From NCBI RefSeq assembly GCF_024649945.1, contig NZ_JANKMS010000013.1, forward strand, positions 62,001 through 126,000: DNA of 64,000 nt, in the 5' to 3' direction. Below, piece by piece: positions 30,986 to 40,195 of the stretch (positions within the stretch are counted from its first letter, which is position 1; each line of letters begins with the position of its first letter). The notes under the pieces are model-generated. The model was not told the origin of the DNA. It saw only the letters and a program-made list of their open reading frames with translations, and did no database searches. A program made the translations under genes and the position numbers. Origin of the DNA: Flavobacterium panacis (GTDB lineage: Bacteria; Bacteroidota; Bacteroidia; Flavobacteriales; Flavobacteriaceae).

Positions 30986-32137
30986 ATGGAATTTGATTTT
31001 CTAGAACCAGTTAATGATACGATTGTAAAATTCGTTAGTGCGCTGTCTTCACAAGAACTTGGAAGTAAAGTTGTTTTTCATACCCAAGATCAGTTTCCTG
31101 ATATTGATCAGATTCATATAGCTATAATTGGTGTTTTGGAGGATCGCACAAACATCAATATGGTTAATGAAGTTAATCTTTCAGCTGTACGTAAAAAACT
31201 ATATGGAATGTTTCCTGGTAATTGGGATGCCTCAATTGCTGATTTAGGAGATATACTTGCTGGTGATTCTGTAGAAGATACTTATTTTGCAGTAAAGAAA
31301 GTTGTAGCGTCTTTAATTAAGAAAAAAGTTATTCCTATAGTCCTGGGAGGTTCTCAGGATTTGACTTATGCTTTGTATCGTGCTTATGACGATTTAGAGC
31401 AGATGGTTAATTTAGTTGCAGTAGATAATAAATTTGATTTTGGAAAAGAAAATGAGTCAGTTTCGGCTAATTCATATTTGACAAAAATTATTATCGATGA
31501 ACCTAATAATCTTTTCAACTACTGTAATATAGGGTATCAGACTTATTATAACTCTCAAGAGGAAATTGACTTAATCGAAAAGCTGTTTTTTGATGCTTAT
31601 CGTCTAGGAGAAATTTCAAATAAAATTACTTTGGCAGAGCCGGTTTTTAGAGATGCTGATTTGGTTAGTTTTGATTTGAATTCTGTAAAATCTTCTGCGT
31701 CAGGAAATACGGTTACTTTTGAACCTAACGGATTTAACGGAAAAGAGATTTGTGCTTTGTCTAGATATGCAGGTATAAGTGATAAAGTTTCTGCTTTTGG
31801 AGTGTTTAATCACAATAGTACAATGGCTGAATCGGTTATTATTTCTCAAATTGTATGGTATTTTATTGAAGGATATCATTATCGATCAAAAGAATATCCT
31901 TTTGGAAGTCGTGCCAATTATCTTAAGTATATAGTGCCTCTTGAAGACGAAGAATTGATTTTTTATAAAAGCGATAAAACAGATCGTTGGTGGATCGAAA
32001 TTCCTTTTCAGTCAAATGGTCACAATAAGTTGAAAAGAAATACGTTATTACCCTGTTCTTATGATGAATATTTGTCTGCTTGCAATCAAGAATTGCCAGA
32101 AAGATGGTGGAAAGCACAGCGAAAAAACGCATTGTAG
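30986..32137 (+). CDS. Arginase/formimidoylglutamase-fold protein with degraded metal site
   Basis: 383 residues of ureohydrolase fold. The three metal motifs are recognisable but altered: GGSHD has become GGSQD (Gln124); DAHxD has become D147-N-K149-F-D151; SxDxD has become SFD230-L-N232. Three of the six Mn ligands are thus replaced (His to Gln, His to Lys, Asp to Asn). It is therefore probably not an active formimidoylglutamase or arginase despite the usual annotation. It follows topA by 7 bp and precedes gldK by ~260 bp, a neighbourhood I recall from Flavobacterium gliding loci. A structural or regulatory role is possible. Confidence 0.8.
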   Translation: MEFDFLEPVNDTIVKFVSALSSQELGSKVVFHTQDQFPDIDQIHIAIIGVLEDRTNINMVNEVNLSAVRKKLYGMFPGNWDASIADLGDILAGDSVEDTYFAVKKVVASLIKKKVIPIVLGGSQDLTYALYRAYDDLEQMVNLVAVDNKFDFGKENESVSANSYLTKIIIDEPNNLFNYCNIGYQTYYNSQEEIDLIEKLFFDAYRLGEISNKITLAEPVFRDADLVSFDLNSVKSSASGNTVTFEPNGFNGKEICALSRYAGISDKVSAFGVFNHNSTMAESVIISQIVWYFIEGYHYRSKEYPFGSRANYLKYIVPLEDEELIFYKSDKTDRWWIEIPFQSNGHNKLKRNTLLPCSYDEYLSACNQELPERWWKAQRKNAL

Positions 32138-32257
32138 GAGCAAAAAATAAGTGAATTCTTAAGGTTTAAAAAAACGTTAAGAAAAGTTAAAAATAATTAG
32201 TAGGAAAATAATTATAATATATAAAAATTAACGTTATACATCGATTTTTTGAAACAG

Positions 32258-32269
32258 TTTATCGATAAA
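32258..32269. promoter_or_regulatory. TTTATCGATAAA palindrome upstream of gldK
   Basis: A perfect 12-bp palindrome 131 bp before the gldK ATG. The longer string AACAGTTTATCGATA is repeated at 46175-46189, and GTTTATCGATA also at 49028-49038. The function is unknown. Confidence 0.35.
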
Positions 32270-32400
32270 ATATTTTTTTTTTATTTTATTTAACATTATT
32301 TTTGAACGGTAAAATAAATTTCGCAAGTAGTATTGTTTTTTAGATAAATAATAAATACGTTTACGGACTTTTAATAATGAATAGATAATCCCAAATTTAT

Positions 32401-33807
32401 ATGAAGAAGTTTATTGCATTTGCAGCAATGTTAACACTAGTAATCGGCTGTGGTAAGTCTGGTGACAAAGGTGAATTAGTTGGTGTTACAGGAGGGAAAT
32501 GGCATCCCGAGAAGCCTTATGGAATGACATTAGTTCCGGGTGGATCTTTTATTATGGGTAAATCAGATGCTGATTTAGCTAACGTAGAAGATGCTCCAAC
32601 TAAAACTGTAACTGTTCGTTCATTTTACATGGATGAAACTGAGATTACAAATAGTGAGTATCGTCAGTTCGTAGAGTGGGTTAAAGATTCTACAATGAGA
32701 GTTCGTTTAGCAATTTTAGCTGATGAAACAGGACAAAAAGCGACTGATGGAAAAGGAAAAAAAGGTGGAAGTATTGCTGACTACGCTTTTAATGATTCTG
32801 ATCCAGAAAAAATGACGGCTTATGACAAATACATGTACGACAACTATTATAGTGTTGGTACAAAAGATGATCCGTATGCTGGAAGAAAATTAAACAGAAA
32901 AGTTAAGTTAATTAAAGATACTAAAGCATATCCAGACGAATACTATACTGAAGTTATGGATTCTATGTATTTACCAATTGAAGAATCATATAATGGTTTA
33001 AGAACAATTGATGTAAATAAGTTGAAATTCCGTTATTCTTGGATGGATATTCAAGCTGCTGCAAAAGCTAAAGTTGGAAAAAGAAGTGATTTCGTAAAAA
33101 CAGAGCAAGTAAACGTTTATCCTGATACTGCGGTTTGGATTAAAGATTTCGCTTATTCATATAATGAACCAATGCATAATGATTATTTCTGGCACAAAGC
33201 TTATGGAGATTATCCTGTAGTTGGTGTTACATGGAAGCAAGCAAAAGCTTTCTGTGCATGGAGAACTTTAAACAAAAACAGTTATATCAAATCTAAGAAA
33301 AAAGGTCGTGACTTAGTTAATGCATTCAGATTGCCAACTGAAGCAGAATGGGAATATGCGGCTAGAGGAGGTCTGGAATCAGCTACTTATCCTTGGGGAG
33401 GTCCTTATACAAAAAGTGACAGAGGTTGTTTCTTAGCTAACTTCAAACCAAGTAGAGGAGATTATGCAGCTGACGAAGCTTTATATACTGTTGAAGCTAA
33501 ATCATATGAAGTAAATGGTTACGGATTATACAATATGGCAGGAAACGTTTCAGAATGGACTGACTCTGCTTATAATCCAAACGCTTACGAATATGTTTCT
33601 ACAATGAATCCAAACGTAATTGATGGTAAAAACCAAAGAAAAGTTGTTCGTGGAGGTTCTTGGAAAGACGTTGCTTATTTCCTACAGGTAAGTACTCGTG
33701 ACCACGAATATGCTGATTCAGCTAGAAGTTATATCGGATTCAGAACCGTACAAGATTACATGGGAACTCAGGTAACTGGTAACGGTAACGGTAGCAAAAG
33801 AAAGTAA
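32401..33807 (+). CDS. gldK: Gliding motility/T9SS lipoprotein GldK
   Basis: 468 residues with a lipoprotein signal (lipobox VIGC, Cys17). Its body is the formylglycine-generating-enzyme-like fold: LVPGGSFIMGKSDAD, VTWKQAKAFCAWR, RLPTEAEWEYAARGG, YNMAGNVSEW and VVRGGSWKD. No FGE activity is expected. In Flavobacterium GldK forms, with GldN, the periplasmic ring under the outer membrane of the type IX secretion system. First gene of gldKLMN, with ~260 bp of upstream DNA. Confidence 0.97.
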   Translation: MKKFIAFAAMLTLVIGCGKSGDKGELVGVTGGKWHPEKPYGMTLVPGGSFIMGKSDADLANVEDAPTKTVTVRSFYMDETEITNSEYRQFVEWVKDSTMRVRLAILADETGQKATDGKGKKGGSIADYAFNDSDPEKMTAYDKYMYDNYYSVGTKDDPYAGRKLNRKVKLIKDTKAYPDEYYTEVMDSMYLPIEESYNGLRTIDVNKLKFRYSWMDIQAAAKAKVGKRSDFVKTEQVNVYPDTAVWIKDFAYSYNEPMHNDYFWHKAYGDYPVVGVTWKQAKAFCAWRTLNKNSYIKSKKKGRDLVNAFRLPTEAEWEYAARGGLESATYPWGGPYTKSDRGCFLANFKPSRGDYAADEALYTVEAKSYEVNGYGLYNMAGNVSEWTDSAYNPNAYEYVSTMNPNVIDGKNQRKVVRGGSWKDVAYFLQVSTRDHEYADSARSYIGFRTVQDYMGTQVTGNGNGSKRK

Positions 33808-33862
33808 TTTATAATTTTATCAATATCCAACAAATCTATTTTAAACCTAAAAAAAAAGTATT

Positions 33863-34510
33863 ATGGCATTATTAAGTAAAAAAGCAATGAATTTCGCTTA
33901 TGGTATGGGAGCGGCAGTGGTAATCGTTGGAGCTTTATTCAAAATTACTCACTTTGAAATTGGACCATTAACAGGTACAGTTATGCTTTCAGTAGGATTG
34001 GTGACTGAGGCGTTAATTTTTGCGCTTTCTGCTTTCGAACCAGTTGAAGACGAATTAGATTGGACTTTAGTTTACCCAGAGTTAGCTAATGGACAAGCTA
34101 GAAAAAGAGAAGCTAAAGTTGAAGCCCCAACTGAAGCTCAAGGATTACTATCTCAAAAATTAGACACATTATTAAAAGAAGCTAAAATTGACGGTGAATT
34201 AATGTCAAGTTTAGGAAATAGCATCAAAAACTTCGAATCTGCTGCTAAAGGAATTGCTCCAACAGTTGATTCAATCGCAGGACAAAAGAAATATTCTGAA
34301 GAATTATCTGTTGCTGCTGCTCAAATGGAATCTTTAAACAGTTTATACAAAGTACAGTTAGAAAGCGCTTCTAGAAACGCTGAAGCTAACAAAGAAATTG
34401 CTGAAAACGCTTCTAAATTAAAAGAGCAAATGGCGTCTATGACTGCAAACATTGCATCTTTAAACAGCGTTTACGGTGGTATGCTTTCTGCAATGAGTAA
34501 CAAAGGATAA
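33863..34510 (+). CDS. gldL: GldL, inner-membrane motor protein of T9SS/gliding
   Basis: 215 residues. Two transmembrane segments near the N-terminus (about 10-30 and 38-58; MNFAYGMGAAVVIVGALFKI, TVMLSVGLVTEALIFALSAFEP, with a membrane Glu) precede a long cytosolic helical/coiled-coil region (SLGNSIKNFESAAKGI, SAAQMESLNSLYKVQLESA). GldL and GldM form the proton-driven rotary motor. It starts 55 bp after gldK. Confidence 0.97.
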   Translation: MALLSKKAMNFAYGMGAAVVIVGALFKITHFEIGPLTGTVMLSVGLVTEALIFALSAFEPVEDELDWTLVYPELANGQARKREAKVEAPTEAQGLLSQKLDTLLKEAKIDGELMSSLGNSIKNFESAAKGIAPTVDSIAGQKKYSEELSVAAAQMESLNSLYKVQLESASRNAEANKEIAENASKLKEQMASMTANIASLNSVYGGMLSAMSNKG

Positions 34511-34562
34511 TTAGTTTTTAACTAAATATTAAATTTATTAATAAAGAACTAATTAGAAAAAA

Positions 34563-36104
34563 ATGGCAGGAGGAAAATTAACCCCTAGACAGAAGATGAT
34601 CAACCTGATGTATCTGGTTTTCATCGCAATGTTAGCAATGAACGTATCAAAAGAAGTTATTTCAGGTTTCGGTTTGTTTAACGAAAAGTTTGAAGCTTCT
34701 AATACTACATCAATCACAAATAATGCTTCCTTATTAACTGCTTTAGATCAAAAAGCGGCGGAAGCAAAAGGAGAATTTGAAATTGCTGCTCAAACAGCTC
34801 ATAAAGTTGAGGCGATTTCTAAAGATTTTTACGCATACATAGGAACATTAAAAACTCAAGCAGTACAAGGTTTCGAAGTTGATAAAGCAACAGGAAAATT
34901 ACCTTATGAGTCAATGGACAAAGGTGATAACATAGACGACTGGTTTACAGGAGATGGTTACACTAAAAAAGGTAATGAAATTATTGCTAGAATTGAGAAA
35001 TATAAAGCTGATATTAAAGCTGCTTTAGGAACAGACAAAAAATACGCAGGAATTATTTCTGAGGTTGAGAAAAAATTTGATGTTTCTGATGTAAAAAACA
35101 AAGAAGGTATAAAAGAAAAATACTTAGCATATCATTTTAAAGGATTCCCAGCTATTGCATCTGCTGCTAAACTTTCAGCTTGGCAGAATGATGTTCAAAA
35201 AGTGGAAACGGATGTTTATAATAGTGCTTTAGGTAAAGCTGCTGTTGCTGCTGCTTCTTACAGTAACTATAAAGCAATCGTAGTTTTAGATAAAAATGCA
35301 TACTTTCAAGGAGATCCTGTAACAGGTAAAGTAGTTTTAGGTCGTTATGACGAAAACACTAAACCAACTTCATTTACAGGTCCTGGAAAAATTGACGCTA
35401 ACGGACAAGCTATCATTTCGATGACTGCTGGTGGAATTGGTGAGCAAAATATTAGTGGACAATTTACATTCTTAGAAGATGGAAAAACTATTCCACTTAA
35501 ATTTGAAGGTAAATACGTTGTAGTACCAAGACCAAACTCTGCTACAATTTCTGCAGATAAAATGAATGTTGTGTATAGGGGGGTTGTGAATCCTTTGACA
35601 ATTTCATTTGCAGGAGTTTCAGATAAAGATGTTGTAGCTTCAGCTCCAGGTTTAACTAAAGTTGGAAATGGAAAATATCAAATGAGCCCTGGTCAGGGAA
35701 CAGAAGTATCTATCAATGTTACTGCTAAATTACCTGATGGTAAAGCGGTATCTGACAAAAAAGTTTTCAGAATTAAAGGTATTCCTGGTCCAACAGGAAC
35801 AATCAGAGGAGAGATGGGAGTTGTTAAAGGTCCTAGATCTAACCTTGAAATTGCTACTATTGGTGCAAAACTTCAAGATTTTGACTTTGAAGTTGGTTTA
35901 GATGTTGTTGGATTCAATATGAAAATTGCTGGACAACCTACAGTTGTTGTTACAGGTAATAGAATGAATGCACAATGTAAACAAGTACTTTCAAGAGCAG
36001 GTAAAGGAGACCAAGTTACTATTTCTGAAATTAAAACTAAACTGGTTGGTGCTGGTAGTTATTTATTGCCAAGAACTGCTCCGGTAATTTACGAAATACA
36101 ATAA
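34563..36104 (+). CDS. gldM: GldM, periplasm-spanning motor protein of T9SS/gliding
   Basis: 513 residues. One N-terminal transmembrane helix (LTPRQKMINLMYLVFIAMLAMNVSKEVISGF) leads into a large periplasmic part with a helical D1 region (to ~220) and beta-rich D2-D4 domains (SYSNYKAIVVLDKNAYFQGDPVTGKVVL, RPNSATISADKMNVVYRGVVNPL, KVFRIKGIPGPTGTI). GldM carries torque from GldL to the GldKN ring. The gene lies 52 bp after gldL. Confidence 0.97.
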   Translation: MAGGKLTPRQKMINLMYLVFIAMLAMNVSKEVISGFGLFNEKFEASNTTSITNNASLLTALDQKAAEAKGEFEIAAQTAHKVEAISKDFYAYIGTLKTQAVQGFEVDKATGKLPYESMDKGDNIDDWFTGDGYTKKGNEIIARIEKYKADIKAALGTDKKYAGIISEVEKKFDVSDVKNKEGIKEKYLAYHFKGFPAIASAAKLSAWQNDVQKVETDVYNSALGKAAVAAASYSNYKAIVVLDKNAYFQGDPVTGKVVLGRYDENTKPTSFTGPGKIDANGQAIISMTAGGIGEQNISGQFTFLEDGKTIPLKFEGKYVVVPRPNSATISADKMNVVYRGVVNPLTISFAGVSDKDVVASAPGLTKVGNGKYQMSPGQGTEVSINVTAKLPDGKAVSDKKVFRIKGIPGPTGTIRGEMGVVKGPRSNLEIATIGAKLQDFDFEVGLDVVGFNMKIAGQPTVVVTGNRMNAQCKQVLSRAGKGDQVTISEIKTKLVGAGSYLLPRTAPVIYEIQ

Positions 36105-36145
36105 TAAAGTAGTGTAAGCTACATTCAATATCTTATAATGATATC

Positions 36146-37138
36146 ATGATGAAAGTAAGAAATTTTTTAATAGCTATTGTTTCTATCGTTGGAGGTTTTG
36201 CTTCTAATGCGCAATCTAATTTGCTTAATGCAAAAACACCTGATCAGATTGGACTTAAAACTCCAGCTCAACTTATCTCAGATAATGATAAGCCATTGGC
36301 TTATGGTTACGTAGATGATAGAGATATCTTGATGGGAAAAACTACTTGGGAGATTATTGATTTAAATGAAAAGATCAATTTTCCATTATATTTTCCGGTA
36401 GATACAGCTAATATTGGTTCTAACAGACGTTCTTTATATGACGTTCTTACTAAAGCTATTAAAGGTGGAAAAGTAACTGAAGTATATACTGATAGTTATT
36501 TTAATACTAAAAAATCTATGAAAGACATCGAAGGATCATTATCTCGTATTGATACAACAGATGCTGGTAGAGAGTTGATTAACCAATATCCTGATGATTA
36601 CAAATCACGTGTTGTGAAGAAAAAAGTAGTTACAGGTAAAGGTAAAAACAAAAGTGTTTCTTATGTTGAAGAGACAGTTGGACCAACAAGAACAGTTCCT
36701 GCTGAATACATTTTGAAACAAGATCTTACTGCTGCAGATGTTACTCAGTATAAAATTAAAGGATACTGGTATTTTGATAAACGTCAAAGTGAATTGAAAT
36801 ATCGTTTACTAGGAATTTGTCCTGTAACTCCAGACGTTTATACAATGAATAGTGATGAAAAGGATTATATTGAATTGTTTTGGGTATTCTTCCCAAATGC
36901 CAGAGAAGCACTGCATGAAGCAAAAGCTTTTAATGACAACAATTCAGCTCTTCCAATTTCATTTGATCAGATTTTGAATTCAAGACGTTTTAATGCTGTA
37001 ATCTACAAAGAGGAAAACCTTTACGGAGATAGAGCAATTAGCGATTACATGAAAGACAACGCTCAAAATCAGTTGTTAGAATCTGAAAGAGTGAAAGAGA
37101 AAATTCGCAATTTCGAACAAGATATGTGGAACTACTAA
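36146..37138 (+). CDS. gldN: GldN, periplasmic ring protein of T9SS/gliding
   Basis: 330 residues with a signal peptide (FASNAQ). GldN family sequence: NDKPLAYGYVDDRDILMGKTTWEIIDLNEKINFPLYFPVD, RRSLYDVLTKAIKGGK and ELKYRLLGICPVTPDVY. It partners GldK. Adjacent ATG codons at 36146 and 36149 could both serve. A terminator follows at 37161-37198. A tandem copy lies downstream (37306-38298). Confidence 0.97.
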   Translation: MMKVRNFLIAIVSIVGGFASNAQSNLLNAKTPDQIGLKTPAQLISDNDKPLAYGYVDDRDILMGKTTWEIIDLNEKINFPLYFPVDTANIGSNRRSLYDVLTKAIKGGKVTEVYTDSYFNTKKSMKDIEGSLSRIDTTDAGRELINQYPDDYKSRVVKKKVVTGKGKNKSVSYVEETVGPTRTVPAEYILKQDLTAADVTQYKIKGYWYFDKRQSELKYRLLGICPVTPDVYTMNSDEKDYIELFWVFFPNAREALHEAKAFNDNNSALPISFDQILNSRRFNAVIYKEENLYGDRAISDYMKDNAQNQLLESERVKEKIRNFEQDMWNY

Positions 37139-37160
37139 GTTGATACATAACTAGATAATT

Positions 37161-37198
37161 AAAAAACTCTTACTACCTTTGTAGTAAGAGTTTTTTTT
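37161..37198 (+). terminator. gldN terminator
   Basis: AAAAACTCTTACTAC-CTTT-GTAGTAAGAGTTTTTTTT, a strong intrinsic terminator 22 bp after the stop. The loop and arms recur after gldO. Confidence 0.9.
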
Positions 37199-37305
37199 AT
37201 GTAGATAATTCATCCTACCCTTGCAAGTAATAGATGTTTTTGTTTATGTAAGAAAAATAACAATATTTATAATGGAATTTCGTTTAATGTTATATAATAA
37301 TTGTT

Positions 37306-38298
37306 ATGATGAAAGTGAGAAATTTTTTAATTGCTATTGTTACTGTTGCTGGAGGTTTGGTTTCTTATGCACAGTCTAATTTACTTAATGCTAAGACTGC
37401 TGATCAAATTGGTATTAAGACACCTGCTCAAATGATATCGGATAATGACAAGCCGCTTGCTTACGGTTATGTCGATGATCGTGACATTTTAATGGGAAAA
37501 ACGGTTTGGGAAATTATTGATTTAAATCAGAGAATTAATTTTCCGTTGTACTTTCCTGTTGATTCGGTTAATGTTGGTCCCGATAGACGTTCTCTTTATG
37601 ATGTTTTGACTAAAGGAATTAAATCGGGTAGAATAACCGAAGTGTACACGGATAGTTATTTTAATACTAAGAAATCTATAAAAGACATTGAAGGATCGTT
37701 ATCTCGTGTAGATACAACAGATGCAGGAAGAGAATTGATTAATCAATATCCTGATGATTATAAAACTCGTGTTGTAAAGAAAAAAGTGGTAACAGGTAAG
37801 GGGAAAAACAAAAGTGTTAATTATGTAGAAGAAACAGTTGGTCCAACCAGAACAGTTCCAGCGGAATATATTTTAAAACAAGATCTGACAGCAGCAGATG
37901 TGAGTCAGTATAAAATCAAAGGATTTTGGTATTTCGATAAACGTCAAAGCGAATTGAAGTATCGTTTACTTGGAATTTGTCCCGTTACTCCCGACGTTTA
38001 TACAATGAATAGTGATGAAAAAGATTATATAGAATTATTTTGGGTTTTCTTTCCTAATGCTCGAGATGTATTGCATGAGGCTAAAGCATTTAACGAATAC
38101 AATTCTGCTCTTCCTATTTCGTTTGACCAAATATTGGATTCGAGAAGATTTAACGCGGTTATTTATAAGGAAGAAAATGTATATGGAGATCGTGAAATTA
38201 AAGATTATATTAAAGATAATGCACAAAGTCAATTGTTAGAATCGGAAAGAGTAAAAGAGAAGATTCGCAATTTTGAAGAAGATATGTGGAATTACTAG
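37306..38298 (+). CDS. gldO: GldO, tandem paralog of GldN
   Basis: 330 residues, ungapped against GldN with about 38 substitutions counted by eye (~88% identity). Changes cluster in the signal peptide and at scattered surface-type positions. Flavobacterium johnsoniae has the same gldN-gldO arrangement, where the two are partly redundant. The gene has its own upstream gap (168 bp after gldN, past a terminator), so expression is probably separate from gldKLMN. Codons at shared residues differ often, so the duplication is not recent. Confidence 0.95.
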   Translation: MMKVRNFLIAIVTVAGGLVSYAQSNLLNAKTADQIGIKTPAQMISDNDKPLAYGYVDDRDILMGKTVWEIIDLNQRINFPLYFPVDSVNVGPDRRSLYDVLTKGIKSGRITEVYTDSYFNTKKSIKDIEGSLSRVDTTDAGRELINQYPDDYKTRVVKKKVVTGKGKNKSVNYVEETVGPTRTVPAEYILKQDLTAADVSQYKIKGFWYFDKRQSELKYRLLGICPVTPDVYTMNSDEKDYIELFWVFFPNARDVLHEAKAFNEYNSALPISFDQILDSRRFNAVIYKEENVYGDREIKDYIKDNAQSQLLESERVKEKIRNFEEDMWNY

Positions 38299-38319
38299 AG
38301 GATGAATTAAATTATAAGA

Positions 38320-38354
38320 GAAACTCTTGCTACCTTTGTAGGAAGAGTTTTTTT
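38320..38354 (+). terminator. gldO terminator (copy of the gldN terminator)
   Basis: AAACTCTTGCTAC-CTTT-GTAGGAAGAGTTTTTTTA has the same plan and loop as 37161-37198. It lies 22 bp after the stop, again the same distance. Confidence 0.85.
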
Positions 38355-38373
38355 ATTTTATTTATACTTCACA

Positions 38374-39447
38374 ATGCTTGATTATTTAATCGTCGGATCC
38401 GGATTGGCTGGAATTTCTTTTGCTGAAATTGCCTTAAAAAACAACAAGTCTATTTTAGTTATTGATGACAAATCACAAAATTCTTCCAGAATCGCAGGAG
38501 GATTGTATAATCCCGTAATTTTAAAACGTTTCAGCGAGGTTTGGAATGCAAAGGATCATTTGGTTTTAATGAATGAATTTTATGATCAGGTGGAAGATAA
38601 ACTGCAGGAAAAATTCAACTTTAAAATGCCAATTCTGAGAAAGTTCTTTTCGATTGAAGAACAAAATAATTGGTTTGCGGCTTCTGATAAAATTAATTTA
38701 GCTCCTTTTTTGTCTACAAAACTGATTACTAAAAAATATCAAGGTATTGATTCGCCTTACGATTATGGAGAAGTTTTGCATACAGGTTATGTCAAAACAG
38801 GACAATTATTAGAAAGCTACAAAGAATATTTAAAAGAGAATAATTTACTTCTGGAAGAATCTTTTCATAGCTCTTTTTTGGATTTCCCCGATTCAGGAAT
38901 TCAATATAAAAATATTAAAGCTCGCCATATCATCTTTGCAGAAGGTTTCGGACTGCATAAAAATCCTTATTTTAATTATCTGCCTTTGGATGGAACAAAA
39001 GGAGAGTTGTTTTTGATAAAAGCTCCTGGTTTAAAACTAGATGTTATTGTTAATACAAGTGTTTTTATTCTTCCAATAGGAGGTAATTTGTTTAAAGTTG
39101 GAGCAACTTACAATTGGCATGACAAAACAGATCTACCAACAGAAGAAGGTAAAAAAGAACTTTTAGATCGTATTAAAGAAATTATTACCTCCGATTTTGA
39201 GATTGTAAAACATTTTGCAGGTGTACGTCCAACAGTAGCTGACAGGAGACCAATTATTGGAACTCACGAAGCTTATAAATCTGTTCATCTTCTTAACGGA
39301 TTAGGAACTCGCGGTGTTATGCTCGGGCCAGCTTTGGCAAAAATGTTGTTTGAACATATCGAATACGGAACTCCAATTGACAAGGAAGCTGATATTAAGC
39401 GTTTCCACAAAAGATATTTAAAATCTCTTACTCCTGACCGGCCTTAG
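38374..39447 (+). CDS. FAD-dependent amino-acid-oxidase-like oxidoreductase
   Basis: 357 residues. An N-terminal dinucleotide-binding motif (DYLIVGSGLAGISFAEIALKN, then VIDDK) and the DAO-type C-terminal motif (VRPTVADRRPIIGTHE, LNGLGTRGVMLGPALAKML) place it in the glycine/D-amino-acid oxidase fold. The substrate is unknown; related Bacteroidetes proteins act near tRNA modification or amino-acid catabolism. It overlaps the tail of the convergent DUF983 gene by 20 bp. Confidence 0.88.
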   Translation: MLDYLIVGSGLAGISFAEIALKNNKSILVIDDKSQNSSRIAGGLYNPVILKRFSEVWNAKDHLVLMNEFYDQVEDKLQEKFNFKMPILRKFFSIEEQNNWFAASDKINLAPFLSTKLITKKYQGIDSPYDYGEVLHTGYVKTGQLLESYKEYLKENNLLLEESFHSSFLDFPDSGIQYKNIKARHIIFAEGFGLHKNPYFNYLPLDGTKGELFLIKAPGLKLDVIVNTSVFILPIGGNLFKVGATYNWHDKTDLPTEEGKKELLDRIKEIITSDFEIVKHFAGVRPTVADRRPIIGTHEAYKSVHLLNGLGTRGVMLGPALAKMLFEHIEYGTPIDKEADIKRFHKRYLKSLTPDRP

Positions 39448-39811
39448 GATCATAAGAAACAAACATATTAATATATAAGTTTCTCGAAAGCCGAAGTACA
39501 AAAGGAAATAAAACAACTAATGTTAAGATAATTGCTATAAAAGCTTGTTCAATCGTTGCTCCAAAAAAGACAAAAGAAACAATAAAAGCAGCGATTCCGA
39601 CAGCTACATTTAATCCATAGCTTACATACATTGCGCCATAAAAGAAAGAAGGCTCAATTTGATATTTAAATCCGCAATGGCTGCAATTTTCGTTCATTTT
39701 TAGAACCTTGCTCAAATGAAGCGGATTTTTGTCTTCGTACATACTTTCTTTTTGGCATTTTGGGCAGCTTCCTGTTAGAATACTATTTAGTTTAGATCCT
39801 CTTTTTAGCAT
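39428..39811 (-). CDS. DUF983 membrane protein
   Basis: 127 residues. An N-terminal zinc ribbon (CPKCQKES and CSHCGFKY, four cysteines) is followed by two transmembrane segments (YGLNVAVGIAAFIVSFVFFG and AFIAIILTLVVLFPFVLRLSR). This is the layout of the DUF983 family. The function is unknown, and in some bacteria it occurs near cytochrome oxidase genes. It is tail-to-tail with the FAD enzyme. Confidence 0.85.
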   Translation of the reverse strand: MLKRGSKLNSILTGSCPKCQKESMYEDKNPLHLSKVLKMNENCSHCGFKYQIEPSFFYGAMYVSYGLNVAVGIAAFIVSFVFFGATIEQAFIAIILTLVVLFPFVLRLSRNLYINMFVSYDPKAGQE

Positions 39812-40195
39812 TTTTTGTAGTCTTTAATTATTTTGAATTTATAATTGTGGAATTATAAATGAAGTATAATAGGATTGGACGAAAAGTCTATGCAAATATA
39901 AGATATTTTGTATTTAATATCTGTCGAAACCATACGGAATCCTTAAGTTTTCTGAGTTCTTTTTGTGGTAAAAGTGGAGCAAATTGTTTCAATAAAACGA
40001 AGTATCAAATTTCCAATTTCGTTTATTTCTGTTTTTAATTTTAAAATATTGTTTAAGCAGCTGCTGTAATTCTAAAACTTCAATTAAAAGTTATACTTTT
40101 GCACTTTTAAAATTGTAAGTGGCAATTGGCTTATTTACAGTTTGTTTTTAATTTAATAAATACTAGAGTTAATCTTTAGTTTGCGGTAAAATATT
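39812..40195. other. Gene-free divergent upstream region
   Basis: AT-rich. The only signal I find is the -7 element TACTTTTG at 40094-40101 for the ABC-F gene. Confidence 0.5.
40094..40101 (+). promoter_or_regulatory. -7 element of the ABC-F gene
   Basis: TACTTTTG, leaving a leader of ~90 nt. There is no clear TTG partner. Confidence 0.4.
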
